Shown here: piece after piece, positions 35,161-43,614 of the stretch | Position numbering within the stretch: position 1 is the first letter of the stretch | How the letters are laid out: each line of letters begins with the position of its first letter | NCBI GenBank assembly: GCA_027483895.1 | Contig: JAIXTP010000013.1 | Coordinates: 1 to 64,000, forward strand | DNA length: 64,000 bases | Direction: 5' to 3' | From: Hyphomicrobiales bacterium | Lineage (GTDB): Bacteria; Pseudomonadota; Alphaproteobacteria; Rhizobiales; Beijerinckiaceae | Made by a program: the position numbers and the translations under genes | Notes under the pieces: generated by a model | Databases searched by the model: none | Told to the model about the DNA's origin: nothing | The model's input: the letters and a program-made list of their open reading frames with translations, nothing else

Positions 35161-35580
35161 TTACGCGGCGACCTTGAGCCGGATCGAATCCGGAACGGGC
35201 AGGGGCTGGTTGGGGCTCTGCTTGAACTCGACCGTCGTGAAGAGCAGGTCGGAGTCGCCGATGTTCTCGACGCTGTGCAGCAGATATTCGCCCGGGCCGT
35301 AGTCCATGTGGCGCGTGTCGCCGGGGAAGTGCGTGACGTCCTTGATGGAGCCGTCTTCGAAATAGCCGCGCGCCTTGCCGTGGGTATGGCAGGTCCAGAA
35401 ATAGTTCAGGACATGGCGGTGGAACGAGCAGCGATAGCCGGGCTTCAGGTGGAGATGCCACACGCGGACGCGGTCGGTCTCGGACACGAGCACGCTGCCG
35501 ACGACGCCGCTGAACTCGTTCGCCTTGATGTCTTCCTGCAGGTCCTTGGGCCAGTGCGCCCGCTTCTCTTCATGGGCCAT
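35161..35580 (-). CDS. Cupin-domain protein
   Basis: A 139-residue single cupin barrel. The metal-binding histidines are probably those of WHLHLKPGYRCSFHRHVLNYFWTC and later GDTRHMDYGPGEYLLHSVEN. Small cupins like this act as isomerases, epimerases or dioxygenase-type enzymes on sugar acids or ketoacids. ATG 35580 has GGAGG 9 bases upstream. Between the quinone-oxidoreductase and alcohol-dehydrogenase genes in the GntR operon, it is likely a catabolic enzyme, with its exact reaction unknown. Confidence 0.85.
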   Translation of the reverse strand: MAHEEKRAHWPKDLQEDIKANEFSGVVGSVLVSETDRVRVWHLHLKPGYRCSFHRHVLNYFWTCHTHGKARGYFEDGSIKDVTHFPGDTRHMDYGPGEYLLHSVENIGDSDLLFTTVEFKQSPNQPLPVPDSIRLKVAA

Positions 35581-35635
35581 GGGGTGATCCTCCGTTGTTG
35601 TCGGGTTCTTCGGGGGAGAAACGCGCGAATGCCGA

Positions 35636-36613
35636 TCAGGGGACGAGAATCGTCGAACCCGAGGTCTTGCCGGCCTCGAGGTCGCGATGCGCCTGCGCCG
35701 CTTCGCCGAGCGGATAGCGACGGCCGATCGTGGCCTTCACCGCGCCCGAGCCGAGCATCTCCATCGCCCGCTTGGCCGAGTAGGTGTAGTCCTCCGGCGC
35801 GGCGCAGTAGGTGGCGAGCGTGGGACGCGTGAAATAGAGCGAGCCCTTGCTCTGCAGCAGGCCCGCCTCGACGGCCGGCGGCTTGCCGGACGACGCGCCG
35901 AAGGAGACGAAATAGCCGCGCGGGGCGAGGCAGGCGATGGTGGCGTCGAAGGTCGTCTTGCCCACCGAGTCGAAGGCGACCGGAACGCCCTTGCCGCCCG
36001 TGATCTCCTTCACGCGCGCCACGATGTCCTCGGAATTGCGGTCGATGACGGCATGGTAGCCGGCTTCGCGCGCGAGCTTGCACTTGTCCGCGCCGCCCGC
36101 CACGCCGATCAGCTTCACGCCCATCGCCTTGGCCCACTGGCCCGCGATGAGCCCCACGCCGCCCGCGGCCGCATACATCAGCGCGAAGTCGCCCGACTTC
36201 AGCGAAACGCAGCGCTCGAGAAGATATTCGACGGTCATGCCCTTGAGCAGGACGGCCGCGGCCGCCTCCTCCGACACGCCGTCCGGAATGCGGACGAGCC
36301 GCCAGGCGGGAACGTTGCGGCGATCGGCATAGGCGCCCATCTCGCCGCCCTGATAGACGACGCGGTCGCCGACCTTCACGTTCGTGACGTCGGGGCCCAC
36401 GGCCTCGACCACGCCCGCCGCTTCATTGCCCGCCGTCGCCGGCATCGGGATCGGGTAGGAGCCCGAGCGCTGATAGACGTCGAGGAAGTTCAAGCCCACG
36501 GCGGTCTGGCGGATCTGCGCCTGACCCGCGCCGGGAGCGGCGATCTCGATCTCTTCGAGAACCAGCACCTCGGGGGCGCCTTGGGAATGCATGCGGACGG
36601 CACGAGCCTTCAT
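35636..36613 (-). CDS. NADPH:quinone oxidoreductase (zeta-crystallin type)
   Basis: A 325-residue MDR-family enzyme without zinc ligands. The N-terminus PEVLVLEEIEIAAPGAGQ, the VGLNFLDVYQRSGSYP motif, the NADPH site MYAAAGGVGLIAGQWAKAMG and FDSVGKTTFDATIACL define the QOR group. It reduces quinones or enones with NADPH. ATG 36613 has GAGGAG 9 bases upstream. It directly follows the GntR regulator gene (13-base gap), the second gene of the operon. Confidence 0.92.
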   Translation of the reverse strand: MKARAVRMHSQGAPEVLVLEEIEIAAPGAGQAQIRQTAVGLNFLDVYQRSGSYPIPMPATAGNEAAGVVEAVGPDVTNVKVGDRVVYQGGEMGAYADRRNVPAWRLVRIPDGVSEEAAAAVLLKGMTVEYLLERCVSLKSGDFALMYAAAGGVGLIAGQWAKAMGVKLIGVAGGADKCKLAREAGYHAVIDRNSEDIVARVKEITGGKGVPVAFDSVGKTTFDATIACLAPRGYFVSFGASSGKPPAVEAGLLQSKGSLYFTRPTLATYCAAPEDYTYSAKRAMEMLGSGAVKATIGRRYPLGEAAQAHRDLEAGKTSGSTILVP

Positions 36614-36626
36614 GGGACGATGCTCC

Positions 36627-37295
36627 TCAGGGAACGATGGTCGGGTTTTCGAGACTTTCCAGCACGCGCCGGCGGGAGGCCTCGACGTGATCTCGGGCGA
36701 TCGCGAGCGCCTGGCGCTTGTCGCGGCGCTGAAGTGCGTCGATGAGCGCTACGTGCTCCGCACCGAACTGCGCGCGACCCTGCGGGCCGCTCTGCGCGAC
36801 GCTGGTGTAGGTGAAGCGGTCGAACTGCTCGATCACGTCGCGGGTGACGCGGGCGAGCCGCGAATTGCCCGATGCATCCGCGATCGCGCCGTGGAAGCGG
36901 CGGTTGTATTCGATCCAGTCCGAGAGCTCGACTTCCGGCGGCGGCATCGTCCGGTATTCGTCGAGCGCCTCGAGCGTCGGGTCGTCCGCGACGTCGATGA
37001 CGCGGCTCACGCATTCGCGCTCGAGGATGAAGCGCATCTCATAGAGTTCGCGGGCGTCGCTCAGCGAAATGGGCTTCACGCGGTAGCCCTTGCGGGGCAG
37101 GACCTCGATCAGATTCTGCTCTTCGAGCTTCAGGAGCGCGTCGCGGATGGGGGACTTGCTGACCGCGAAACGCTCCGCCAGCTGCCGCTCCTGAATCTGC
37201 GATCCGGGCCTCAGGACGCAGGACAGGATGTCGGCGCGAAGCCGCCTGTAGACGGTCGTCCTCACCAGTTCGGGGGCGTCTTCCGTCATCGTCAT
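36627..37295 (-). CDS. GntR/FCD-family transcriptional regulator
   Basis: A 222-residue FadR-type regulator. The N-terminal winged helix shows YRRLRADILSCVLRPGSQIQERQLAERF and VSKSPIRDALLKLEEQNLIEV. The C-terminal FCD ligand domain has the His/Asp metal-site pattern in EYNRRFHGAIADASGN and DHVEASRRRVLE. It heads the minus-strand operon and diverges from the TRAP operon. GGAATATCAG-type sites in the shared promoter region are its probable operators. Confidence 0.93.
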   Translation of the reverse strand: MTMTEDAPELVRTTVYRRLRADILSCVLRPGSQIQERQLAERFAVSKSPIRDALLKLEEQNLIEVLPRKGYRVKPISLSDARELYEMRFILERECVSRVIDVADDPTLEALDEYRTMPPPEVELSDWIEYNRRFHGAIADASGNSRLARVTRDVIEQFDRFTYTSVAQSGPQGRAQFGAEHVALIDALQRRDKRQALAIARDHVEASRRRVLESLENPTIVP

Positions 37296-37351
37296 CGTCG
37301 CGCCCGCGCCCGTCGTCCTTGAAGTGAATCGCTCGTGATTTCGGCGGCCCT

Positions 37352-37363
37352 GGAAAATATCAG
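37352..37363. promoter_or_regulatory. Operator candidate 1 (GGAAAATATCAG)
   Basis: A copy of the GGAATATCAG motif with a two-base insertion in the A tract. It lies 57 bases upstream of the GntR start. Confidence 0.45.
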
Positions 37364-37383
37364 GTCGGGCGCCATTTCCTCAT

Positions 37384-37393
37384 CTGATATTCC
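37384..37393. promoter_or_regulatory. Operator candidate 2 (CTGATATTCC)
   Basis: The reverse complement of GGAATATCAG. It sits inside a wider dyad, CATCTG-N6-CAGATG (37381-37398), which looks like a dimer site. Confidence 0.55.
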
Positions 37394-37472
37394 AGATGGG
37401 CTCGTTCTCGTCAATCCGGATCAGAAAAACGTGGATTCGCATTGATCAGCGTCAACATGAGCCATGCCGCAG

Positions 37473-37505
37473 TTGACAGTCGGCTCATCGTTTGTGGAAT
37501 ATCAG
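37473..37505 (+). promoter_or_regulatory. TRAP operon promoter with overlapping operator candidate 3
   Basis: A perfect -35 TTGACA at 37473-37478 is followed 17-18 bases later by GAATAT as a weak -10. The exact motif GGAATATCAG (37496-37505) covers the -10, so binding there would block the polymerase. The dctP start is 34 bases further on. Confidence 0.55.
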
Positions 37506-37538
37506 CACAAGCACCAACCATAATCAGGGGAAACGTCC

Positions 37539-38606
37539 ATGATGAAGAGCGTGCGCATTGCGGCCCTCGCCGCACTGGCCGTCGGGGCCGCTACGGTCTC
37601 GGCGACCGCGGAGGACATCAAGCTCCGCATCGCCTCCGGTCACCCGGTGGTGAACACCTACGTGAACCTCATGAACACCTTCTTCGTGCCGGAGGTGACC
37701 AAGCGCGTCGCCGAGCGGACGAAGCACAAGGTCGAGTTCATCGAGGGCTACGGCGGCGCGATGGTGAAGGTGGCCGACACGCTGGAAGGCGTGCAGTCGG
37801 GCATCATCGACATCGGCGGCTACTGCTTCTGCTTCGAGCCGTCGAACCTGCCGCTGCATGCGTTCCAGGTCATGCTGCCCTTCGGCTCGATGAGCTCCGA
37901 AGTCAGCGTCAAGCTTGCGCGGACCATCTACGACAAGGTCCCGTACATGTCCAAGGTGTTCGAGGACAAGTACAATCAGAAGCTGATCGCCCTGATCTCG
38001 GACAACGGCTACAACCTGACGACCACGTTCGACTGGAACACGGTCGGTGATCTGAAGGGCAAGAAGCTCGCGGGTGCCGGCCTCAACCTGAAGTGGCTTG
38101 AATATGCGGGCGCGGTCCCGGTCCAGTCCTCGCTGCCCGAGGCCTACACCTCGATGCAGACGGGCGTCTACAACGGCTGGATCATGTTCCCGTCGGGCGT
38201 CGTGAACTTCAAGCTCCACGAAGTGTCCAAATACTACACGGAGATCGGCTTCGGCGCGATCACCTGGCACGGCCTGACGATCAACAAGAACCGTTTCGCG
38301 AAGCTCCCGAAGGAAGTTCAGGACATCATCGTCGAAGTGGCGAAGGAATTCGAGGCGAAGACCGGCACGGTCAACGACGCGAACTATCCCAAGCAGATCG
38401 AGCAGCTGAAGTCGGTGGGCGCCATCGTCAAGAAGCTGCCCGACTCGGTCTCGGTCGAATGGGCGCAGTCGCTCAAGGATTGGCCGCAGGAAAAAGCGGC
38501 CGAGCTGGACAAGGCCGGCATGCCGGCCACCCAGGTCCTCAAGCTCACGCTCGAGGAAGCCGAGAAGCTCGGCCACAAGTGGCCGGTCCGCTACGCGATC
38601 AAGTAA
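37539..38606 (+). CDS. TRAP transporter substrate-binding protein (DctP family)
   Basis: A 355-residue periplasmic binding protein. Signal peptide MMKSVRIAALAALAVGAATVSATA, cleaved near residue 25, precedes IKLRIASGHPVVNTYVNLMNTF. The DctP pattern continues with VQSGIIDIGGYCFCFEP and the central YTSMQTGVYNGWIMFPSG. It captures the substrate, usually a carboxylate, for the DctQ/DctM pair. AGGGGAAA lies 8 bases before ATG 37539. First gene of the plus-strand catabolic operon. Confidence 0.93.
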   Translation: MMKSVRIAALAALAVGAATVSATAEDIKLRIASGHPVVNTYVNLMNTFFVPEVTKRVAERTKHKVEFIEGYGGAMVKVADTLEGVQSGIIDIGGYCFCFEPSNLPLHAFQVMLPFGSMSSEVSVKLARTIYDKVPYMSKVFEDKYNQKLIALISDNGYNLTTTFDWNTVGDLKGKKLAGAGLNLKWLEYAGAVPVQSSLPEAYTSMQTGVYNGWIMFPSGVVNFKLHEVSKYYTEIGFGAITWHGLTINKNRFAKLPKEVQDIIVEVAKEFEAKTGTVNDANYPKQIEQLKSVGAIVKKLPDSVSVEWAQSLKDWPQEKAAELDKAGMPATQVLKLTLEEAEKLGHKWPVRYAIK

Positions 38607-38621
38607 TCGCGCGATTCCCCG

Positions 38622-38651
38622 AGGCCGGTCGTGCAAGCGACCGGCCTTTTC
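38622..38651 (+). terminator. Attenuating terminator between dctP and dctQ
   Basis: AGGCCGGTCG / CGACCGGCCT form a 10-bp stem with loop TGCAAG, followed by TTTTCG. The same-strand genes continue 27 bases later, so partial read-through is expected. That would give more binding protein than membrane subunits. Confidence 0.75.
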
Positions 38652-38677
38652 GCATTCTCCCGTCGCGGGATGGTTCC

Positions 38678-39193
38678 ATGTTCTTCAAGTTCCTCGACGC
38701 TTCCACCAAGGGCCTGCTGGTGGTCGCGTCCGTTCTCGGCTTCCTGCTGAGCTTCGTCGTCGTCGCGGACGTGATCGGCCGTGTCGCTTTCGACAGCCCG
38801 CTCAAGGGCACGCCCGAAATGGTTTCGAGCGCCATCGTCATCATCTGCTACCTGATGTGCGCCTATGCGATCCGCACCGGCGGCATGATCGAGGTGGACG
38901 CGTTCAGCCAGCACTACCCGCCGAAGCTCAAGGTCGCGATGACGCTGTTCTCATGCGGTCTCGCGATCCTGCTGTTCGGGATCATCCTGTGGGGAAGCTG
39001 GGAGGGTTTCCTGCACGCCGTCGAAAGCGGCGAATACGAGGGCGAGGGTGCGCTGCGCGTGCCGATGTGGCCCGTGCGCCTTTCGGTCGTGCTCGGCAGC
39101 CTTCTCGCCATGCTCTCCTACATCGAACTGGCCATCCGCCAGATCCAAGCCGCACGCCGGGGCGAAGTCCTGGCCACCGGCGTGTCCCACTGA
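38678..39193 (+). CDS. TRAP transporter small membrane subunit (DctQ family)
   Basis: A 171-residue protein with four helices (LLVVASVLGFLLSFVVVADVIG; MVSSAIVIICYLMCAYAIRTGG; VAMTLFSCGLAILLFGIILWG; LSVVLGSLLAMLSYIELAI). The conserved IRTGGMIEVD region between helices 2 and 3 is typical of DctQ. It partners the large subunit that follows. ATG 38678 gives MFFKFLDASTKG; an extension further upstream would run through the terminator hairpin. Confidence 0.92.
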   Translation: MFFKFLDASTKGLLVVASVLGFLLSFVVVADVIGRVAFDSPLKGTPEMVSSAIVIICYLMCAYAIRTGGMIEVDAFSQHYPPKLKVAMTLFSCGLAILLFGIILWGSWEGFLHAVESGEYEGEGALRVPMWPVRLSVVLGSLLAMLSYIELAIRQIQAARRGEVLATGVSH

Positions 39194-39210
39194 TCGGCGG
39201 GTAAGTTTCC

Positions 39211-40551
39211 ATGTTCGACGCATCGCAAATGATGATCGTCATCGGCGTCCTGTTGGCGCTGGTGCTCTCCGGCGTGCATATCGCCGTGTCCCTCGGCATC
39301 ACCTCGGCGCTCGGCATCTATCTGATGCAGCCCGATATCGAGGTGGTCCGGACCTTCGTTTCGAACACCGCCTTCGAGGCGCTTCGCGACTACGTCTTCG
39401 CCGTCATTCCGCTCTTCATGCTGATGGGCGAGTTCCTGGCGAAGTGCGGCGCGGCGAAGGATCTGTTCGCCCTCGTGAACCGCGGCACGAAATGGCTTCC
39501 GGGCCGGCTCGGCGTCGCCACCGTCTTCGCCAACGCCATCTTCGGCTTCGTGACCGGCGTGTCGATCGCGGCCGCCGCCGCCTTCTCGCGCATCGCCTGG
39601 CCGGAGATGAAGCGGTTCGGCTACGACCGGCAGTTCTCGCTCGCCTGCATCGCGGGCTCGGCTTGCCTCGGCATGCTCATCCCGCCTTCGGTGCTGATGA
39701 TCGTCTGGGGCGTTCTGACCGAGCAGGCGATCGGCCAGCTCTTCATCGCCGGCGTGATCCCCGGCTTCCTCGTCGTGGGCGCCTACACGATCTACATCGT
39801 GTTCGCGGCCAAGCGGAACCCGGCGATGGTGGGCGAGGACAAGGAGACCGTCGACCGCCTGACGATCAGCTTCGGGCACGAAGAAGCGCATATGAAGGAG
39901 GTATTCCGCTCCACCATGATGGTGGCGGGCCTCATCGTCGGCGTGCTCGGCGGCATCTGGCTCGGCTTCTTCACCCCCACCGAGGGTGCGGGCGTCGGCG
40001 CGGCCGCGGGCCTCGTGCTCGCTCTGGCGAAGGGCATGAAGCCGCGCGACGTTTTCGACGTCGTGCTCACCGTCGGCCGCACGGCCGCGCCCCTGCTGCT
40101 CCTGCTCGTGATGGCGAACCTCTACTCGCGCGTTCTGTCGATGACGGGCATCACCGGCGCGGCGCAGCAACTCTTCCTCGGCTCGGGTCTCGGTCCGTAC
40201 GAAATCCTCGCGATCATGGTGCTGATCTGGTTCATTCTGGGCTGCATCATCGACTCCGTGTCGATCATCCTGCTGACCGTGCCGGTCTTCGCTCCCATCG
40301 CCAACGCGCTCGGCTTCGATCCGCTCGCCTTCGCGATCATGGGCATTCTCGCGATCGAGACCGGCCTGCTCACGCCGCCCTTCGGCATCCTCGTCTTCAC
40401 CGTGAAGGCGGCTCTGCCGCAGGAAAACGTCAGCGTCGGCGAGATCTTCAAGGGCGCCATTCCCTTCTGGATCTGCCTGCTCTCGGTGATCGTGCTCATC
40501 GCGATCTGGCCGCAGACGGCCACATGGCTGCCGAGCGTCGGCCGCGGTTGA
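39211..40551 (+). CDS. TRAP transporter large permease subunit (DctM family)
   Basis: A 446-residue, about 12-helix permease of the inner membrane. It carries GVHIAVSLGITSALGIYL near the start, the FANAIFGFVTGVSIAAAAAFSRI and GMLIPPSVLMIVWGVLTEQAIGQLF motifs characteristic of DctM, and GFFTPTEGAGVGAAAGL. It moves the substrate with sodium. Eighteen bases separate it from dctQ. Confidence 0.94.
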   Translation: MFDASQMMIVIGVLLALVLSGVHIAVSLGITSALGIYLMQPDIEVVRTFVSNTAFEALRDYVFAVIPLFMLMGEFLAKCGAAKDLFALVNRGTKWLPGRLGVATVFANAIFGFVTGVSIAAAAAFSRIAWPEMKRFGYDRQFSLACIAGSACLGMLIPPSVLMIVWGVLTEQAIGQLFIAGVIPGFLVVGAYTIYIVFAAKRNPAMVGEDKETVDRLTISFGHEEAHMKEVFRSTMMVAGLIVGVLGGIWLGFFTPTEGAGVGAAAGLVLALAKGMKPRDVFDVVLTVGRTAAPLLLLLVMANLYSRVLSMTGITGAAQQLFLGSGLGPYEILAIMVLIWFILGCIIDSVSIILLTVPVFAPIANALGFDPLAFAIMGILAIETGLLTPPFGILVFTVKAALPQENVSVGEIFKGAIPFWICLLSVIVLIAIWPQTATWLPSVGRG

Positions 40552-40646
40552 CGCAACACGACCCGGCGGGCCCGATCGGCCCGCCATCCCTTCCCGGGGC
40601 GGGGCCGTTTCGGTCCCGCCCTCGTTTCTGACGGAGATCGCCGATC

Positions 40647-41564
40647 ATGGCCAAGACGCGCTTCACGGGGGTTCTCGTCCCCGCGATCACGCCCTTCGAC
40701 GCGAAGTTCGAAGTGGATACCGCTCTCTTCGTGAAGACCTGCAAATGGCTGCTCGCGCAGGGCGCCAACGGTCTCGCCGTGTTCGGCACGACCAGCGAGG
40801 CGAACTCGCTGTCGATCCCCGAGCGCAAGAAGGCGCTCGAAGCGCTGGTGGCGTCCGGCATCGACCCGTCGCTGCTGCTTCCCGGCACCGGCCAGTGCTC
40901 GCTGCCCGACGCCGTGGATCTCACGAAGCACGCGGTGTCGCTGGGCTGCGGCGGCGTGCTGATGCTGCCGCCCTTCTATTACAAGCCGGTCTCGGTCGAG
41001 GGCCTCTACGCCTTCTATTCCGAGGTGATCGAGCGCGTCGGATCCGCCGATCTCGGCCTGTGGCTCTACCACATCCCGCAGATGACGGGCGTCGGCATCC
41101 CCTATGATCTGATCGAGCGCCTGATCAAGCGCTATCCGGATACCGTGCTCGGCATCAAGGACTCGTCGGGCGATTGGCCGAACACCGAAGGCATGCTGAC
41201 CCGCTTCCCGGGCTTCGGCATCTTCCCGAGCTCCGAAGGCGTGCTCGTGAAGGCGATGCGCCTCGGCGCTGCGGGCTGCATCACGGCCTCGGGCAACATC
41301 AACGCCGCGGGCATCCGTTCGCTGGTCGATCATTGGAAGGACGCGGATGCAGACGAGCGGCAGAAGCCCGTCGCGCAGATCCGCGACATCTTCTCCAAGT
41401 TCCCGCTGATCCCGGCCGCCAAGGCCGTGCTCGCGGCGAAGCTCGGTCAGCCGGGTCTCGCGGCCGTCCGTCCGCCGCTCGTGGAACTCACCGCCGAGCA
41501 GAAGGCCGATCTTCTGGCCAAGCTCGACGCCGCGGGCCACGCCTTCGCTCCGGCGAATTTCTGA
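40647..41564 (+). CDS. Dihydrodipicolinate synthase/N-acetylneuraminate lyase family protein
   Basis: A 305-residue class-I aldolase or lyase (TIM barrel). The Schiff-base lysine is Lys171 in LGIKDSSGDW and the partner tyrosine is Tyr141 in LWLYHIPQ; the GTTSE phosphate/carboxylate loop is at 47-51. In a TRAP catabolic operon it probably cleaves or forms a 2-keto acid taken up by the transporter, rather than acting in lysine synthesis. ATG 40647 follows a hairpin-rich gap of 95 bases after dctM. Confidence 0.88.
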   Translation: MAKTRFTGVLVPAITPFDAKFEVDTALFVKTCKWLLAQGANGLAVFGTTSEANSLSIPERKKALEALVASGIDPSLLLPGTGQCSLPDAVDLTKHAVSLGCGGVLMLPPFYYKPVSVEGLYAFYSEVIERVGSADLGLWLYHIPQMTGVGIPYDLIERLIKRYPDTVLGIKDSSGDWPNTEGMLTRFPGFGIFPSSEGVLVKAMRLGAAGCITASGNINAAGIRSLVDHWKDADADERQKPVAQIRDIFSKFPLIPAAKAVLAAKLGQPGLAAVRPPLVELTAEQKADLLAKLDAAGHAFAPANF

Positions 41565-41580
41565 TCAGGGAGACGATCAC

Positions 41581-41868
41581 ATGTCCGCTTATTGGGTATC
41601 CCGGGTGCACGTCATCGACGCCGAGACCTACGACAAATACGTGAAGCTCGCGGGCCCCGCGATCGAGAAGCACGGCGGCGTGTTCCTCGCGCGCGGCGGT
41701 CGTCAGGTGATCCTCGAAGGCGGGGAGTTCGAGCGCAGCATCGTGGCGCGCTTCCCGAGCGTCGAGGCGGCGGTCGCCTGCTACAACTCGCCCGAATATT
41801 CGCATGCCCGGCAGTACACGATCGGCACGTCGGTCCGTCACATGGTGGCGGTCGAAGGGCTCGACTGA
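41581..41868 (+). CDS. DUF1330-family protein
   Basis: A 95-residue ferredoxin-like (dimeric alpha-beta barrel) protein. The pattern SAYWVSRVHVIDAETYDKY, FLARGGRQVILEGGE and ARFPSVEAAVACYNSPEYSHARQY is the standard DUF1330 signature. Biochemical function is unknown; members often accompany small-molecule catabolic genes. AGGGAGA precedes ATG 41581. Last gene of the TRAP operon, ended by a terminator. Confidence 0.9.
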   Translation: MSAYWVSRVHVIDAETYDKYVKLAGPAIEKHGGVFLARGGRQVILEGGEFERSIVARFPSVEAAVACYNSPEYSHARQYTIGTSVRHMVAVEGLD

Positions 41869-41897
41869 GGCTTCCCCTTCGGGGCTTCTAAAGCAGG

Positions 41898-41924
41898 ACG
41901 GCCGGGCATGACCCGGCCGTTTTC
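41898..41924 (+). terminator. Terminator of the TRAP operon
   Basis: The stem ACGGCCGGG / CCCGGCCGT (9 bp) has loop CATGA, followed by TTTTCG. The same hairpin core ends the universal stress gene at 18310. Confidence 0.85.
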
Positions 41925-41971
41925 GCGTTTCGGGATCCTGAACGCGCGCGTCGCGACGACGCGCCCTTCCG

Positions 41972-42046
41972 TCACCTCAGTCCGAAGAAGGACAGAATGG
42001 CGACGATCACCACGATCAGGCCCACGATGTAGATGACGTTGTTCAT
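41972..42046 (-). CDS. 24-residue single-helix membrane micro-protein
   Basis: ATG 42046 is preceded by GGAGGACCGGA, a near-ideal ribosome site. The product begins MNNVIYIVGLIVVIV and ends SFFGLR, so nearly all of it is one transmembrane helix with a short basic end. Very short hydrophobic proteins of this look are annotated in several Rhizobiales. Function unknown. Confidence 0.65.
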   Translation of the reverse strand: MNNVIYIVGLIVVIVAILSFFGLR

Positions 42047-42109
42047 TCCGGTCCTCCGTCGATCGATGCCGACCAACGGGGACCAAGCCGTTTTCGTTCC
42101 GCGCCCCGA

Positions 42110-42715
42110 TCAGAAGGGGTTCCAGGTCGATTCCGGCGTGAACTTCAGATAGCCGATATTCGCGCCGAGGCGGGCGCCGACCCCCGAGCTGATCGGCACG
42201 ACGACGATGTCGTTGGACACCAGAGCCGTGACGCTGATCCCGCCCACGACATAGGCCGAGCCGTCGACGCCGCCGTAACGCTGATAGATCGCGTCCGTGT
42301 TCGGCAGATTGTAGACGAGCATCATGGTGCGCGAGCCGTCGCCGCCGAAGTCGAACCCCACAGACGGCCCCTGCCAGAAAACCTTCCGGTCGCCCGCATT
42401 GCGGGTGTAGAGCGTGCCCTCGCCGTAGCGCAGACCCGCAACGAAGGCGCCGCCGGCTTCCTGGCCGAGAATGTAGCCGTTGGGTTGGCCCCAGCGCTTG
42501 GTGGCGGATTCGATCGCTTCCGCGATCCCGCGCGAGACGTTGCCGAAGAAGCGGTGCCCCGAATCCACCAGCTCCTGCGTCGAGAAGGACTGGGGACGCT
42601 GCGGCTGTCCCGGAACGTTGCGGGGCGGCGTCGCGCCCTGTTGAGCGACGGCGACGGCGGGAAGGCCGGTCAGAACCAGCGACAACGCGATACCGGCAAG
42701 ACGCGAACGGAGCAT
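42110..42715 (-). CDS. DUF1134-family secreted protein
   Basis: A 201-residue protein with a signal peptide (MLRSRLAGIALSLVLTGLPAVAVAQ, cleaved near 25). The mature part has the DUF1134 pattern: GHRFFGNVSRGIAEAIESA, GYILGQEAGGAFVAGLRYGEG, GPSVGFDFGGDG and ISSGVGARLGANIGYLKFT. It resembles lipid-binding SYLF-type glycine-rich folds, and function is unproven. The family is restricted largely to Alphaproteobacteria. It diverges from chpT across a region with several GANTC sites. Confidence 0.88.
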   Translation of the reverse strand: MLRSRLAGIALSLVLTGLPAVAVAQQGATPPRNVPGQPQRPQSFSTQELVDSGHRFFGNVSRGIAEAIESATKRWGQPNGYILGQEAGGAFVAGLRYGEGTLYTRNAGDRKVFWQGPSVGFDFGGDGSRTMMLVYNLPNTDAIYQRYGGVDGSAYVVGGISVTALVSNDIVVVPISSGVGARLGANIGYLKFTPESTWNPF

Positions 42716-42776
42716 GAGCGGGTTCTCCCTCGGCAATTCTTTGGTGAGGCTTTGCGGCCTAGGATCGAGACCGCGC

Positions 42777-42893
42777 GAATCACCGAATCGTACGATCCGG
42801 CGTCCCGCGTTCCGGTGCAAGGCTTACGTCAAGGAAGCATGCGTCGGGCGGGGCCGAAAGTACGTAAAAAGCTCTTTCCCGCGCGCCGGAGTC
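42777..42893. promoter_or_regulatory. GANTC cluster upstream of chpT
   Basis: GAATC occurs at 42777-42781 and 42785-42789, and GAGTC at 42889-42893. GANTC is the target of the cell-cycle methylase CcrM, and GcrA acts at methylated sites. The first two are between the divergent DUF1134 and chpT genes. Confidence 0.45.
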
Positions 42894-42897
42894 CGCC

Positions 42898-43539
42898 ATG
42901 CCCGCCGTCACCCTCGATGCTCTCGATCTCGCGGCCCTGCTCTGCAGCCGCGTCTGCCACGACGTGATCAGCCCTGTGGGCGCCATCGTGAACGGCCTCG
43001 AAGTGCTCGAGGAGGAGAAGGACGAGGCGATGCGCGGCTTCGCGCAGGAGCTCATCAAGAAGAGCGCCAAGCAGGCCTCGGCCCGCCTCCAATTCGCGCG
43101 GCTGGCCTTCGGCGCCGCCGGTTCGGCGGGGGCCTCCATCGATCTGGGCGATGCCGAGCAGGTCGCCCGCGGCTTCATCCAGGACGAGAAGGTGAGCCTC
43201 ACTTGGGCCGCGCCCCGCGTCCTTCTGCCGAAGAACCGGGTGAAGCTGCTCCTGAACCTGCTGCTGATGGCGGTGACCACGATCCCGCGCGGCGGCTCGA
43301 TCACCGTGGAGGCGACGGCGGACGGCGACGTCGCGCATTTCCGCATTTCGACCCGCGGCGTCAGCGCCCGCATTCCGCCTCACGCCGAGGCGCTGATCGC
43401 GGGCGAGCCGGAAAGCGGCACGGTCGACTCCCACGCGATCCAGCCCTTCTATACCGGCCTGATCGCCCGGGCGTCGGGCATGAAGGTCACCTTCGCGCTC
43501 GACGGCGACGGCGTGCTGATCGAAGCGACGCCCGCCTGA
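42898..43539 (+). CDS. chpT: Histidine phosphotransferase ChpT
   Basis: Relays phosphate from the kinase CckA to CtrA and CpdR. The 213-residue product has the dimerising helical hairpin with the phospho-accepting His21 in LLCSRVCHDVISPVGAIVNG, then a degenerate ATPase-like domain (RVKLLLNLLLMAVTTIPRGGSITV). It lacks an ATP-binding N/G box, as known for ChpT. GGAG precedes ATG 42898 by 6 bases. ctrA, its target, is next door in convergent orientation. Confidence 0.93.
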   Translation: MPAVTLDALDLAALLCSRVCHDVISPVGAIVNGLEVLEEEKDEAMRGFAQELIKKSAKQASARLQFARLAFGAAGSAGASIDLGDAEQVARGFIQDEKVSLTWAAPRVLLPKNRVKLLLNLLLMAVTTIPRGGSITVEATADGDVAHFRISTRGVSARIPPHAEALIAGEPESGTVDSHAIQPFYTGLIARASGMKVTFALDGDGVLIEATPA

Positions 43540-43565
43540 GCGAGGCGGCGGCCGCTCCGAAAATG

Positions 43566-43593
43566 AAAAAGCCCCGCCGGAGCGGGGCTTTTT
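43566..43593. terminator. Bidirectional terminator between chpT and ctrA
   Basis: The perfect 12-bp stem AAAAAGCCCCGC / GCGGGGCTTTTT has loop CGGA and acts for both convergent genes. Confidence 0.9.
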
Positions 43594-43614
43594 CGTGATC
43601 GTTTGTCGATCGGA

